Of a stretch of DNA of 64,000 nt, positions 6,951 to 15,611 are shown piece by piece. The stretch's first letter is position 1, and the number at the start of each line of letters is the position of its first letter. Under the pieces are notes generated by a model that saw only the letters and a program-made list of their open reading frames with translations, was not told where the DNA came from and did no database searches. The position numbers and the translations under genes were made by a program. The DNA comes from Archangium lansingense (lineage in GTDB: Bacteria; Myxococcota; Myxococcia; Myxococcales; Myxococcaceae), in assembly GCF_026626635.1 (NCBI RefSeq), contig NZ_JAPNKA010000001.1, positions 3,534,001 to 3,598,000 on the forward strand, in the 5' to 3' direction.

Positions 6951-9410
6951 ATGAACGAACCCCAGAGACAGCAGCCCCCTGACGAGTCCCCACCGCCCGG
7001 GATGCCCGAGCCTGCGCGAGCACTCCCGAAGGCACCACGCCCCATGAAGGTGTCGGCGTTCGTGACGCTCCTGGTGGCGGTGTTCGGCGTGGTTCTGCCC
7101 GCGTTCACCCTTGGCTTCGAGCTGACCCTGCGGTGGTGCACCAGCGAGCTGTTCGATCCGGTGCCCACCGTCGTCCATATGCTCCTCGTGGCGGGTGTAC
7201 CGGCGGCGAACCTGCTGGCCCTGGTCGCCACGTCCAAGCGCACGCCACGGCTGCTGCGCAATACCGTCTTCATCAATGGCATGGCCCTGGGGGTCAGTCT
7301 CGTCTACGCCCTCCTCTTCCTGCCGCTCACGCCCGTGGCGCTGATTGGCGTGCTGTTCATGGGCGCGGGCCTCATGCCGCTGTCTCCGCTGCTGTCGTTC
7401 TGCCTGGCCCTGGTCATGCGCAGCCGGTTGAAGCGGGTGCTTCCCTCGAGCGCTCCGATGGCGGCCTCGTGGATCGGCATGGGCGTCGCGTTGATGGCGT
7501 TCCTCATCGTGGAGGCGCCGGTGTCGGGGACGCGGATGGCGCTGCATGTGGCGGTGAACGGCTCTCCAGAGAGCCAACGCACTGCGCTCCAGTGGTTGCG
7601 CCGCCTGGGGAGCGAGGAGACGCTGCTCACCGCGTGCTACTTCGCCCCACGGCGGGCCACCCTCGTGGACTTCCTGCTGTCGTGGGACGACTCGGTGAGC
7701 GTCGAGGAGGCGAGGACTGTCTACTACCGGGTGACGGGCAAGACGTTCAACTCGGTCCCCAAGCCTGAGCGCGTCCATCTCGAGGGGGGCTTTCGTTCCA
7801 ATGACGACGATCAGGGCGGCCGGGAAGTGGGCGGGCGTGTCCCGGGGCTTTCGCTGGCCAGCTCGGAGCTGAAGGGCTCGGTGGATGGCGACGCGGCGCT
7901 CGCCTACCTCGAGTGGACGATGAGCTTCGAGACGACGGCGGAGGGCCAGTCGGAGGCGCGCACCGAGCTCATCCTTCCTCCGGGTGCGGTGGTCTCTCGG
8001 GTGACGCTCTACATCGACGGGCAGGAACGTGAGGCCGCCTTCGCGAGCACCGCCAAGGCTCGTGAGGCCTACGAAGCCGTTGTCCGGACCCGGAGGGATC
8101 CACTGCTGGTGACGTACAAGGGCAAGGACCGCGTCCAGGTGCAGTGCTTCCCGGTGGTGAAGGGCCCACCGATGAAGATCAAGCTCGGCATCACGGCGCC
8201 GCTGCTGCCGAAGGACGACGGCCGCAACGCTACGTTGCTGCTGCCCTCGCTGGCCGAGCGCAACTTCCACATCGCCGACGACTTCCGGCACGCGGTGCGG
8301 GTCGAATCCCTGCGCCGGCTCAGCACCCAGGCCGGCGGAAGCGTGGAGCAGCGGAAGGATGGCGTGAGCGAGTGGCTGGGCGCGCTGGGAGACGAGGCGC
8401 TGCATCCTCCCCAGGCCATGCTCACCGTGCAGCGCAAGGGCGCCCCGGACACCGCGTGGACGGAGGACCTGCTCGAGCCCACGGGTTACGTGGTGCGCCA
8501 GCGGCTGTTGCGAACCCGGGTGGAGATGCCCGAGCGGGTGATCCTGGTCCTGGACGGCTCGGTGGGGATGAAGGACGCGTTGCCCGAGATCGCCTCGGCG
8601 CTGGGCTCCTTCCCGCAGGAGACAGAGCTGGCGGTGCTGGCCTCCCTGGATGGAGTCGAGGAGCTGCTCCCGCCAGGCAAGGTGGACGCGGCGGTGCTCC
8701 AGTCCCTCGCGGAACGGGTGAGGGAGCTGCCCACGGCGGGAGGCCAGGATGCCAACGCCGTGTTGGCCCGGGCCTGGTCGATGGTGGCGCCTCAGGGGCG
8801 CACTGCCGTGGTCTGGATCCACGGCCCGCATCCCATGTCGCTCGAGCTGGAGCCGCGGTCCACCCCTGGCGATGAGGGGACTTCTGTCTGGTGGCGTGCC
8901 CCCCCGCTGCCGGCGGTGTTGTTGGACGTGATGGTGGGCCGGGGCCCGAACCAGATGGCGGTGGGGCTGGCTGACCGCACGCCGCTCCAGGCCGTTCCGC
9001 GAACCGCTCCCCTGGAGCAGGACTTGAAGACCCTGTTCACCCGCTGGGGCAGCGAGGCTCCTGAGTTCTACCGCGAGCGCTTGCCCCTGGCGGAGCTGAA
9101 GCTTCCGCCGGAGGGGTGGAAGACCTCGTCGCACCTGGCACGCCTGTGGGCAGCGGGAGAGATCGCCCGGCTGGCCGAGTCCGAGCAGGAGCCGACGCGA
9201 GCCCGGGCGCTGGAGCTGGCCACCCACCACCAACTCGTCTCGGCGGTCTCGGGCGCTGTCGTCCTCGAGCGTCAGTCGCAATACGACGCGGCGGGCCTCA
9301 AGCCCGTGGATCCAGGCAGCGTGCCCAGCGTGCCGGAGCCGGAGACGTGGATGCTGTTGGGGGTGGCCTGCCTCCTGCTCATCGCCTTCCGTCTGCGTCG
9401 AGCGGCTTGA
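6951..9410 (+). CDS. VIT-domain protein with PEP-CTERM sorting signal (exosortase target)
   Basis: 819 residues. The first ~190 contain several membrane segments. A VIT (inter-alpha-trypsin) domain is seen at residues about 318-420 (YLEWTMSFETTAEG, LPPGAVVSRVTLYIDGQERE, AKAREAYEAVV). A von Willebrand A-like region follows (RVILVLDGSVGMKDALPE, about 527-570). The last 26 residues are a textbook PEP-CTERM tail: VPEPETWMLLG, a hydrophobic helix, then the basic end RLRRAA. Its stop overlaps the ATG of the exosortase gene (TGATG), so the two are translationally coupled. It is the only PEP-CTERM protein I see in the window. VIT proteins are known dedicated targets of some exosortases (XrtN-type systems), so it is probably the sole local substrate. 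Confidence 0.85.
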   Translation: MNEPQRQQPPDESPPPGMPEPARALPKAPRPMKVSAFVTLLVAVFGVVLPAFTLGFELTLRWCTSELFDPVPTVVHMLLVAGVPAANLLALVATSKRTPRLLRNTVFINGMALGVSLVYALLFLPLTPVALIGVLFMGAGLMPLSPLLSFCLALVMRSRLKRVLPSSAPMAASWIGMGVALMAFLIVEAPVSGTRMALHVAVNGSPESQRTALQWLRRLGSEETLLTACYFAPRRATLVDFLLSWDDSVSVEEARTVYYRVTGKTFNSVPKPERVHLEGGFRSNDDDQGGREVGGRVPGLSLASSELKGSVDGDAALAYLEWTMSFETTAEGQSEARTELILPPGAVVSRVTLYIDGQEREAAFASTAKAREAYEAVVRTRRDPLLVTYKGKDRVQVQCFPVVKGPPMKIKLGITAPLLPKDDGRNATLLLPSLAERNFHIADDFRHAVRVESLRRLSTQAGGSVEQRKDGVSEWLGALGDEALHPPQAMLTVQRKGAPDTAWTEDLLEPTGYVVRQRLLRTRVEMPERVILVLDGSVGMKDALPEIASALGSFPQETELAVLASLDGVEELLPPGKVDAAVLQSLAERVRELPTAGGQDANAVLARAWSMVAPQGRTAVVWIHGPHPMSLELEPRSTPGDEGTSVWWRAPPLPAVLLDVMVGRGPNQMAVGLADRTPLQAVPRTAPLEQDLKTLFTRWGSEAPEFYRERLPLAELKLPPEGWKTSSHLARLWAAGEIARLAESEQEPTRARALELATHHQLVSAVSGAVVLERQSQYDAAGLKPVDPGSVPSVPEPETWMLLGVACLLLIAFRLRRAA

Positions 9411-10204
9411 TGGGGCGGTCCTACCTCATCCTGCTGCTGCAGCTCCTCGCGAGCTGGCATGCGTGGAGCTGGTATGCCCGGCGCGTTCGGGATGGCTCGG
9501 ACGAGCCGTGGGGCCTGCTCGCTCTGGTGGCAATGGTGATGTTGCTGCCTCGGGGGGCACGTCATCCCCTGCGGAACGTGGAGCTCGGAGTGCTCGCGGG
9601 CGTGAATGTCGCGCTGGTGTTGGCATACCCGTGGCTGACTCCGCTGATCCGCGCGACGGTGTGCGTGCTGTGCTTGACGGCCATCGTGTCGCGGATGACC
9701 TCGGGCCGGGCCTTCCACCTGGGCACGTGGTTGCTGGCGCTGCTGTCCATGCCCGTGCTGGCAACGGTGCAGTTCTACCTGGGCTACCCGCTGCGGCTTA
9801 CGGCCGCTGCACTGGCCGCGCCGATGCTGCGCTCCCTGGGGCTGCCCGCGGTGCGCGAGGGCGTCCAGCTGGTGATTGGCTCGGAGGTCATCCTCGTGGA
9901 TGTGCCCTGCAGCGGCGCGCGCATGCTCTGGGTGGGGCTGTTCCTGGCCGTCACCCTCGCGTGCATGCTGAGGCTCGGCGCGGTGAGGACACTGCTGGCC
10001 TGCGCGCTTGGCCTGGGCGCCATCCTCTTCGGCAATGCGCTGCGGGTCAGCGCGCTCACGCTCCTCGAGCGCCGCCAGGTGCCGGGCCCGCCCTGGCTGC
10101 ATGACGGCGTGGGCGTGAGCTCCTTCATCCCCGTCTGTCTCCTCATCGCCGCCATCTGCCTGTGGCTGCACGGGCGGCAGCGGGTCTCGGAGGCGCACGG
10201 ATGA
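9410..10204 (+). CDS. Exosortase (PEP-CTERM transpeptidase)
   Basis: 264 residues, polytopic membrane protein. The three catalytic residues of the exosortase/archaeosortase superfamily are visible: Cys167 in DVPCSGARM, Arg212 in NALRVSALTL and His231 in PWLHDGVG. It should cleave the PEP-CTERM tail of the upstream protein and transfer it to a cell-surface acceptor. The start ATG at 9410 shares one base with the preceding stop, and its own stop is overlapped by the next ATG at 10201. Which xrt subfamily it belongs to cannot be decided by eye. Confidence 0.88.
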   Translation: MGRSYLILLLQLLASWHAWSWYARRVRDGSDEPWGLLALVAMVMLLPRGARHPLRNVELGVLAGVNVALVLAYPWLTPLIRATVCVLCLTAIVSRMTSGRAFHLGTWLLALLSMPVLATVQFYLGYPLRLTAAALAAPMLRSLGLPAVREGVQLVIGSEVILVDVPCSGARMLWVGLFLAVTLACMLRLGAVRTLLACALGLGAILFGNALRVSALTLLERRQVPGPPWLHDGVGVSSFIPVCLLIAAICLWLHGRQRVSEAHG

Positions 10205-10731
10205 GCCGGGGCCTCTGGGTCGCGTTCACGCTCTCGACCATGCTGCTGGCGACGGCTCCCCTGTGGCGGTCCTCGCGTGAGCCCGCACCGGTGAGCATGG
10301 CCTTCCCGGGCTGGCCCTCTACTTTCGAGGGGAGGCCTCTGCGCGAGCTGCCACTGACGGAGCTGGAGGCGCGCTTCGGCGAGGGCTTCCCAGGGCGCAT
10401 CGCCCGCTTCTCGGATGGGCAGCGGGAGCTCATCTTGCGGTGGGTGGCGGCTCCCACGCGCCAGCTTCACTCCACGCATGCGTGCTTCCTGGGGCTTGGC
10501 TACGCCATTAGCCCCGCTCCGTTCTGGCGTCAGGAGGACGGACCGCCCTGGAACCAGTTCATCGTCTCGCGGGGCGCCTCACGCATGGTGGTGCGCGAGG
10601 CGGTAATGGACGGCCGGGGAGGCCATTGGTCGGACGTGTCGGCGTGGTACTGGAGCGCGCTCCTGGGACGCTCCGAGGGCCCATGGTGGGCGATCACCCT
10701 GGCCGAGAACGCACCGCTGGAGGCGCCCTGA
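10201..10731 (+). CDS. EpsI-like exosortase-associated protein
   Basis: 176 residues beginning with one membrane segment (LWVAFTLSTMLLATAPLW), then an exported domain. The stretch STHACFLGLGYAIS resembles the His-x-x-Cys-Tyr-x-G-x-G segment of EpsI/DUF3485 proteins that accompany exosortases. It starts in an ATGA overlap with the exosortase stop and ends the three-gene operon, followed by a strong stem-loop. Its exact role is unknown; in known systems EpsI homologues are fused to or adjacent to exosortases. Confidence 0.7.
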   Translation: MSRGLWVAFTLSTMLLATAPLWRSSREPAPVSMAFPGWPSTFEGRPLRELPLTELEARFGEGFPGRIARFSDGQRELILRWVAAPTRQLHSTHACFLGLGYAISPAPFWRQEDGPPWNQFIVSRGASRMVVREAVMDGRGGHWSDVSAWYWSALLGRSEGPWWAITLAENAPLEAP

Positions 10732-10801
10732 GGGCGCGTATAGTCCCGAGCCCGGTGAAGGTCCTGCCAGCAACCAAGGCCCCCTGACCCGCAGAAGTGA
10801 A

Positions 10802-10834
10802 ACGGCCGCCCCCGCGAGAACGGGAGCGGCCGTC
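10802..10834. terminator. Bidirectional stem-loop between convergent operons
   Basis: ACGGCCGCCCCCG pairs with CGGGAGCGGCCGT (one mismatch) around a 6-7-nt loop. It lies between the exosortase operon (ends 10731) and the protease gene (ends 10908), which are convergent. Confidence 0.75.
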
Positions 10835-10907
10835 ATGTCACTGGGCCATCCAGGTTGGGAGTTCCGTGCCATCTGTCATCGGCACGGAGCTCCCTGTCTA
10901 CCCGGCG

Positions 10908-13193
10908 TCAGTCGTCGTGGTCGTGGCCGTCGTCATCGTCGTCGTGGCCGCCGTCGTCATCGTCGTCGTGGCCGTGGCCGCTCGCGGAGGACTTGGCGTA
11001 CAGTCCGAGGCCCTCGTAGCCGCCCTTCGCGCCGAAAACCTTGATGTAGTAGTTGCCGGGACGGATGTCTTTGAGGTTGCAGGACTCCGAGTTCTTCTTG
11101 CCCACGCTGCGGCACTCGTACTCGAACGCGGTCGGCGCCGAGCCATGCTGCACGTAGATGTCCGCGTTGCCCGTGCCGCCGAAGGTGCGCACCTTGAGCT
11201 TGATCTTCGCGTTGGGCTTCGTCGGGGCGGGCACCACCAGCTTGTAGACCTGCTCCGAGCCGGGCTGGCCGGAGAGGTCCTTGAGCAGCATGCCGTTGTC
11301 GATGTTGATGTAGCCGCCCTTCCAGGTGACCGTCAGCGTCACGCCGGTGTAGGCGCTGAAGCCGTTGAGCATGGCGTACCAGGTGCCCTGGGCGGGAGCG
11401 GCGAAGAGGCAGCTCTCCGCGTTGCCGGACTTGTAGGGACGGCAGTCGTACTGAGTGGTGGTGGGCGCGTTGGCGAAGCGCACGTACAGGTCCGTGTCAC
11501 CCGTGCCACCAGCGATGCTGACGTTCAGGTCGGTCGCACCCTCGGGCACCTGGAAGCTGTAGTACACCTTGGAGCCCTTGGCGCCAGCGATGTCGGAGAT
11601 CGGGGTGTTCTTCTCGATCGGGGTGCTGACCGGCGGAAGCACGGGCACGCCCACGCCCACGGCCTTCCAGGCGTTGGTGACGGACGCGATGGTGGCCGCG
11701 TCGTAGCCCAGCTGCTGAGCGGCCTGCTCGGTGGCCACCTTGGCCTGCTCGAACGTGGTGCTCGGCGTCATGATGTCAGCGTTGGCCTTGTAGAAGATGC
11801 GCGAGGCCTTCTCGATGCCGATGCCGGCCACCACCTGGGTGGTCTTGCCCTTCGGGTGGGTACCGCCCTGGCTCAGCATGTAGAAGGCCAGGTTGGAGAT
11901 ACCGGAGCTGTAGTGCACGTCCACGCCCGAGGCGTAGTCCGGGTAGTAGTCCAGGGAGTCGCCGTCCTGGGTGGGGTTGGCCATGTAGCGCAGGGCGTCG
12001 CCCGGGGTGGCCGGCGTCCAGATGTCGTCGCCGATGAGCCAGGTGCGGTCGCTGACGACCTTGCCGTCGCCGAACCACTCGCACACGGCGCCGAAGATGT
12101 CGGACATGGACTCGTTGAGGCCGCCGGACTCACCCGAGTAGATGAGCTCCGACTCGTAGTCCGTCACGGCGTGGGTCAGCTCGTGGGCGGTCACGTCCAG
12201 CGAGTTGGCCAGGTTGGAGGCGGTGACGTCGTCGCCGTCGCCGTACACCATCTGGGTGCCGTCCCAGAAGGCGTTCACGTACTTGACGCGGTGGTGCACG
12301 GTGCTGATGAGCGTGGCGCCCGCGTTGTTGATGGAGTCGCGGCCGTACAGGCTCTGGTAGCAGTTGTAGACGGTGCCCAGGTGGTCGTAGCTGGTGTTGA
12401 CCACAGCGTCGGCCACGGGGGCGTCGCCCTCGGAGCGGGCCAGGGTGCCGGGCAGGGTGGAGAGCGTCTTGCCGTCGTACACCTTGCGGTTGAGGCCGGT
12501 GTGCACGTGCGGGATGCGCAGCAGGACGGAGCCGTCGGCGGCGTTCACCAGCACCGAGTCGTCCACGGGGGTACCGTCGGCCTGCTCACCGGTCTGGCGA
12601 ACCTCGTACACCAGCTCCAGCTTCTCGCCGTTGCGGTAGTAGAAGAGCTCCGGCGAGCCCACGAGGCGGGACCCCTGGGGAGCCTCGCGGTCCTGCTCCG
12701 CCGCGCTCATGGCCGCCTCGGGGGCCACGGTGGCCTTGTCCGGGCCCACCAGGTCGCCGCGGACGTTGGTGTTGGCCGCGATGATCTTCCCGCCGCGCGC
12801 GTGCAGGCGCAGCTCACCGCCGTAGATGGCCCGGCCGTTGTGGCTCACCGCATAGCGGTAGTGGGTGTCACCCTGGGCGTCCGTGTAGGCGCGCTTGAGG
12901 GTCAGGTTGTTCGTGTCCAGCTTGAACTGGGGAGCGATGCTCGCCAGCACGGGGCTCAGGTCCGCGGTGAGCGCCGCCTCGGGGGAGGACAGCTCGGGCA
13001 GGTTGCCCAGGTCACCGGTGATGAAGCGGGCCGTGCCCGTCGAGTCAGCGTCAACCACGGTGTTGCCGAGTGCGGACGCCAGCGTCCTGACCGCCTCGGG
13101 CTTGTTGTTGTCGGTCGTGTTGCCTTCGGTGCAGGCGCCCATCATCAATGACAGGGCCGCTACTCCCATCACTCCACGGATGCGAATTGCCAC
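10908..13193 (-). CDS. Secreted M4 (thermolysin-family) metalloprotease lipoprotein with two PPC domains
   Basis: 761 residues starting at GTG 13193, seven bases after AGGAGG. The signal peptide ends in MMGAC, a lipobox. An FTP/PepSY-type propeptide (residues ~30-220) is followed by the peptidase domain with zinc motif HELTH, the third ligand Glu in GGLNESMSDIFG and the catalytic His region near DVHYSSGISN. Two bacterial pre-peptidase C-terminal domains follow (GTGDTDLYVRF with CRPYKSGNAESC; GTGNADIYVQHG with CRSVGKKNSESC). The tail is an unusual run of Asp, His and Gly. It probably digests prey or extracellular protein outside the cell. It could bind metal through the tail; that is inference. 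Confidence 0.9.
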   Translation of the reverse strand: MAIRIRGVMGVAALSLMMGACTEGNTTDNNKPEAVRTLASALGNTVVDADSTGTARFITGDLGNLPELSSPEAALTADLSPVLASIAPQFKLDTNNLTLKRAYTDAQGDTHYRYAVSHNGRAIYGGELRLHARGGKIIAANTNVRGDLVGPDKATVAPEAAMSAAEQDREAPQGSRLVGSPELFYYRNGEKLELVYEVRQTGEQADGTPVDDSVLVNAADGSVLLRIPHVHTGLNRKVYDGKTLSTLPGTLARSEGDAPVADAVVNTSYDHLGTVYNCYQSLYGRDSINNAGATLISTVHHRVKYVNAFWDGTQMVYGDGDDVTASNLANSLDVTAHELTHAVTDYESELIYSGESGGLNESMSDIFGAVCEWFGDGKVVSDRTWLIGDDIWTPATPGDALRYMANPTQDGDSLDYYPDYASGVDVHYSSGISNLAFYMLSQGGTHPKGKTTQVVAGIGIEKASRIFYKANADIMTPSTTFEQAKVATEQAAQQLGYDAATIASVTNAWKAVGVGVPVLPPVSTPIEKNTPISDIAGAKGSKVYYSFQVPEGATDLNVSIAGGTGDTDLYVRFANAPTTTQYDCRPYKSGNAESCLFAAPAQGTWYAMLNGFSAYTGVTLTVTWKGGYINIDNGMLLKDLSGQPGSEQVYKLVVPAPTKPNAKIKLKVRTFGGTGNADIYVQHGSAPTAFEYECRSVGKKNSESCNLKDIRPGNYYIKVFGAKGGYEGLGLYAKSSASGHGHDDDDDGGHDDDDDGHDHDD

Positions 13194-13205
13194 TGTGCTG
13201 CCTCC

Positions 13206-13255
13206 TGATCCTTGTGCCTCAAGGATCGACTGATCCTTGTGCCTCAAGGATCGAC
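13206..13255. repeat. Tandem 25-bp repeat, each unit a perfect hairpin, upstream of the protease
   Basis: Two adjacent identical 25-bp units (13206-13230 and 13231-13255). Each contains GATCCTTG and CAAGGATC separated by 5 nt. They lie in the 5' leader of the protease gene, 13 bp from its start codon, so they would form two stem-loops in the mRNA just ahead of the ribosome binding site. Confidence 0.8.
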
Positions 13256-13504
13256 AGCACTATGCCCGATAAATCAGACAATTTCATGGATTACTGTTAA
13301 AGTCAGTGTTTCCCATTTTAGCAACACATAGGACAAATGGGAGGACCGTAGAGGGGCATCCCTCTTTGGGTACACGCCCGAGCACGATGCTGACAGCACG
13401 GTGGCAGCAGCCCTCCGGTACATCGAACTCGCGACCGATTTCCGGCGCAGCGAGAAGACTGATCCAAGCCTGGATCCTTCCACATCGACAAGGGAGTCAG
13501 ACCG

Positions 13505-13921
13505 ATGACCGAAGCATTCTCACAAATGAACTGGCTGGCCGTTCTGGCGGCGACAATCGCCCATTTTGGGCTGGGCGGCATCTGGTACATGGTGCTGTTT
13601 CCCAAGCAATATAGGGCCTCGCTCGGAAAGGGCGACCAGCCGACGCAGACGCCAGGTCCGTTGTTCATCGTGGGGCCGGTCGTGTGCAGCGCGCTCAACA
13701 TCGCGACGACCGCGTTCCTCTTGCGCGCGCTCGGCATCACGACCTACGGCGATGCGCTGCTCCTGGGGGCGCTTGTCGGCATCGGCTATCTGGTACCGAT
13801 GACGGTCAATATCGCCATCAACCCCAACTTCCCGCGGCCGTTCTACTACAGCCTGATCAGCGGCCCGATGTTCACGCTGGGCAGCCTGATGTCGGCGGCG
13901 ATCCTCGTCGCGACGTCGTAG
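13505..13921 (+). CDS. DUF1761-family membrane protein
   Basis: 138 residues with four hydrophobic helices: LAVLAATIAHFGLGGIWYMV, FIVGPVVCSALNIATTAFLL, LLLGALVGIGYLVPMTVNIA and FTLGSLMSAAILVA. The sequence NPNFPRPFYYSL before the last helix is typical of DUF1761. AAGGGAG precedes the ATG. The function is unknown. It is followed in the same direction by a YafY regulator, which may control it. Confidence 0.75.
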   Translation: MTEAFSQMNWLAVLAATIAHFGLGGIWYMVLFPKQYRASLGKGDQPTQTPGPLFIVGPVVCSALNIATTAFLLRALGITTYGDALLLGALVGIGYLVPMTVNIAINPNFPRPFYYSLISGPMFTLGSLMSAAILVATS

Positions 13922-13998
13922 GATCGGGCACGGCACTACACGGTGCGGGCGAGGTCGCGAGAGCGCTTCCCCGCACCTGCTGACGAACGGACCCCACC

Positions 13999-14727
13999 AT
14001 GCGACGCGCCGACCGCTTGTTCGAGATCATCCAGGTGCTGCGCCGCGCGTCGGCCCCGCTGACCGCCGATGCGATCGCAGCGGAACTCGAGACCAGCAAG
14101 CGCACCATCTACCGCGACATCGGCGCGCTGATCGCGCAGCGCGTTCCGATCCGCGGCGAGGCGGGGATCGGCTACATCCTCGAGCGCGGTTTCGATCTGC
14201 CGCCGCTGATGCTGACCTCGGACGAAATCGAGGCGGTCGCGCTGGGGGCCCAATGGGTGATGGCGCACGCGGACGCCACGCTCGCCCGCGCCGCCCTCGA
14301 CGTCCTCGCCAAGATCGCGGCGATCGTGCCCGAGGATCTGCGCCCGATCATTGACGACCCCGCGGTCGGAACCCCGCCGTCGCGAGAGGTGCAGGGTGAC
14401 GTCGGCGTCGATGTTGCGAAGCTCCGCGCGTGGAGCCGGCAGGGGCTGAAGCTCGCGATCGGCTATGTTGACAAGACCGGCCGGACGAGCGAGCGCGTCA
14501 TCTGGCCGTTCATGGTGGGCTATGTCGCGACGGTGTGCGTCGTCATGGCGTGGTGCGAGCTGCGCGCCGACTTCCGAATCTTCCGCACCGACCGGCTGAC
14601 ATCGGTCGACTTCCGTGACGAGCGCTATCCCGAACACCCCGTCGCCCTGCGCCGCCGCTGGCTGGCGATGATGAGGGAGAAGCAGGCCATCGCGCCTGTC
14701 CGCACCCAGGATGCCGATCGCACCTGA
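13999..14727 (+). CDS. YafY-family HTH/WYL transcriptional regulator
   Basis: 242 residues. The N-terminal DeoR/YafY-type winged helix is clear (RADRLFEIIQVLRRA, then TADAIAAELETSKRTIYRDI). A WYL-type ligand-sensing domain follows, ending in WCELRADFRIFRTDRL. This family usually represses neighbouring genes or senses nucleotides or small ligands; the likely target is the DUF1761 gene 78 bp upstream. No strong ribosome binding site is seen. The family diagnosis is firm, the target is inferred. Confidence 0.85.
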   Translation: MRRADRLFEIIQVLRRASAPLTADAIAAELETSKRTIYRDIGALIAQRVPIRGEAGIGYILERGFDLPPLMLTSDEIEAVALGAQWVMAHADATLARAALDVLAKIAAIVPEDLRPIIDDPAVGTPPSREVQGDVGVDVAKLRAWSRQGLKLAIGYVDKTGRTSERVIWPFMVGYVATVCVVMAWCELRADFRIFRTDRLTSVDFRDERYPEHPVALRRRWLAMMREKQAIAPVRTQDADRT

Positions 14728-14812
14728 CCGACGCCACCACGGCGGGCAGCGCCATTCGGCAGCACTTGCAGCGCCTTTGACACCATCCGCAGCCAGGATA
14801 CAACCAGTCCCG

Positions 14813-15190
14813 ATGAAGCCGCCAAGGACACCCGCAGGACTTCTTGCCCCAATCGTCATCACCCTGCTGGCTTCCTGTAGTGCCGCTCGTCACGCAGCCC
14901 CTGCCAGCCCCAAAGAGCTCATGGGTTTCGTGCTCCTCATCGAGGAGACGCCCGATGGGCAGGCAACTCACTCCTGGCAGCGCGTCGAGGATTTCGACCT
15001 CTCGCATGCTCGCCACCTATCGGGCGGCGACAAGCTGTCCGGAAGCATTGTCTTTACCGCAACCAGACAGCGCGACTGCCATGCGGAATTCAATGATTGC
15101 CAGAACGACTGTTTGGGACGACCGCTTGCCCCTGGATACGAGCATGTGCTGACCCCCACCTTGCGACGGTGTCTCCATGAACATGCATGA
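14813..15190 (+). CDS. Lipoprotein, probably C-terminally truncated
   Basis: 125 residues from ATG 14813 with a signal peptide ending in LLASCSA (lipobox). The mature part has THSWQRVEDFDLS and a Cys-rich segment RQRDCHAEFNDCQNDCLGRP. From memory, myxobacterial relatives continue with more Cys pairs and a C-terminal membrane segment, whereas this one stops at RRCLHEHA where it overlaps the next gene by 14 bp. A deletion joining the two genes would explain this. Paired with the small soluble protein downstream it has the look of an effector/immunity pair, but that is speculation. Confidence 0.6.
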   Translation: MKPPRTPAGLLAPIVITLLASCSAARHAAPASPKELMGFVLLIEETPDGQATHSWQRVEDFDLSHARHLSGGDKLSGSIVFTATRQRDCHAEFNDCQNDCLGRPLAPGYEHVLTPTLRRCLHEHA

Positions 15191-15545
15191 ACTCCTTCCC
15201 AAGGTGCAGGAGTTGCTCGTACGCCTTCGGGCAGGTGCCTCATCTGAAGACAAAGAGCTCCTGGCTGTCGCCTATTTCGCTCTGGACTTCATCGAGGTGT
15301 CGGGCAACTTCTATCCATTCGAGGCGTTCCTCCAGAGCTGGAACAGTCCGGAGGGCGCGATTCCCACGGTGGCGTCCTTCGGCTCGCGAGAGGAGGCGGA
15401 GACCTGGTTGAAGGATCACCCCGAGCCGCCGCATGGGGCCTACGTCCTGGTCTCCGGTCAGCCCTACTCCGTCTTCTACTTCCGCCACCTCAATAGGAGG
15501 CTGCTACTCCCGGCCCCTTCGCTCGAGAAACGTGCGTTGGATTGA
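15177..15545 (+). CDS. Small soluble protein paired with the lipoprotein
   Basis: 122 residues starting MNMHELLPKVQELLVRL, with no signal peptide. It contains GSREEAETWLKDHPEPPHGAYVLV, a pattern I associate with small cytoplasmic proteins found after the lipoprotein family of the preceding gene. It overlaps that gene by 14 bp, suggesting coupling. Function unknown; an immunity or chaperone role is possible but unsupported by motifs. Confidence 0.6.
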   Translation: MNMHELLPKVQELLVRLRAGASSEDKELLAVAYFALDFIEVSGNFYPFEAFLQSWNSPEGAIPTVASFGSREEAETWLKDHPEPPHGAYVLVSGQPYSVFYFRHLNRRLLLPAPSLEKRALD

Positions 15546-15570
15546 GAGCATCGAGACATTGCTTGGGAGG

Positions 15571-15603
15571 CGGCGTTCCACGGGTTCGAGTCCCGTCGGG
15601 GAC
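15571..15603 (+). other. tRNA 3'-end fragment (T arm plus acceptor strand)
   Basis: ACGGG-TTCGAGT-CCCGT (15580-15596) is a perfect 5-bp T stem with a 7-nt T loop, followed by CGGGGAC as a possible acceptor 3' strand. No matching acceptor 5' strand, D arm or anticodon arm lies upstream. It is best read as a leftover of a tRNA gene used as an attachment site. Confidence 0.55.
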
Positions 15604-15611
15604 GATCACCG

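Noticed and set aside
6825..9281. 818-codon reverse-strand frame
   Set aside because: His/Arg/Gln-rich shadow of the VIT gene without any domain.
10797..13151. Long open frame of 784 codons on the forward strand
   Set aside because: It lies antisense to the M4 protease, has the Val/Ala/Gly-rich composition of a shadow frame in high-GC DNA, no domain and no plausible start.
15530..15605. Complete tRNA gene
   Set aside because: Only the T arm and 3' acceptor strand are present; no D arm, anticodon arm or pairing acceptor 5' strand lies upstream.
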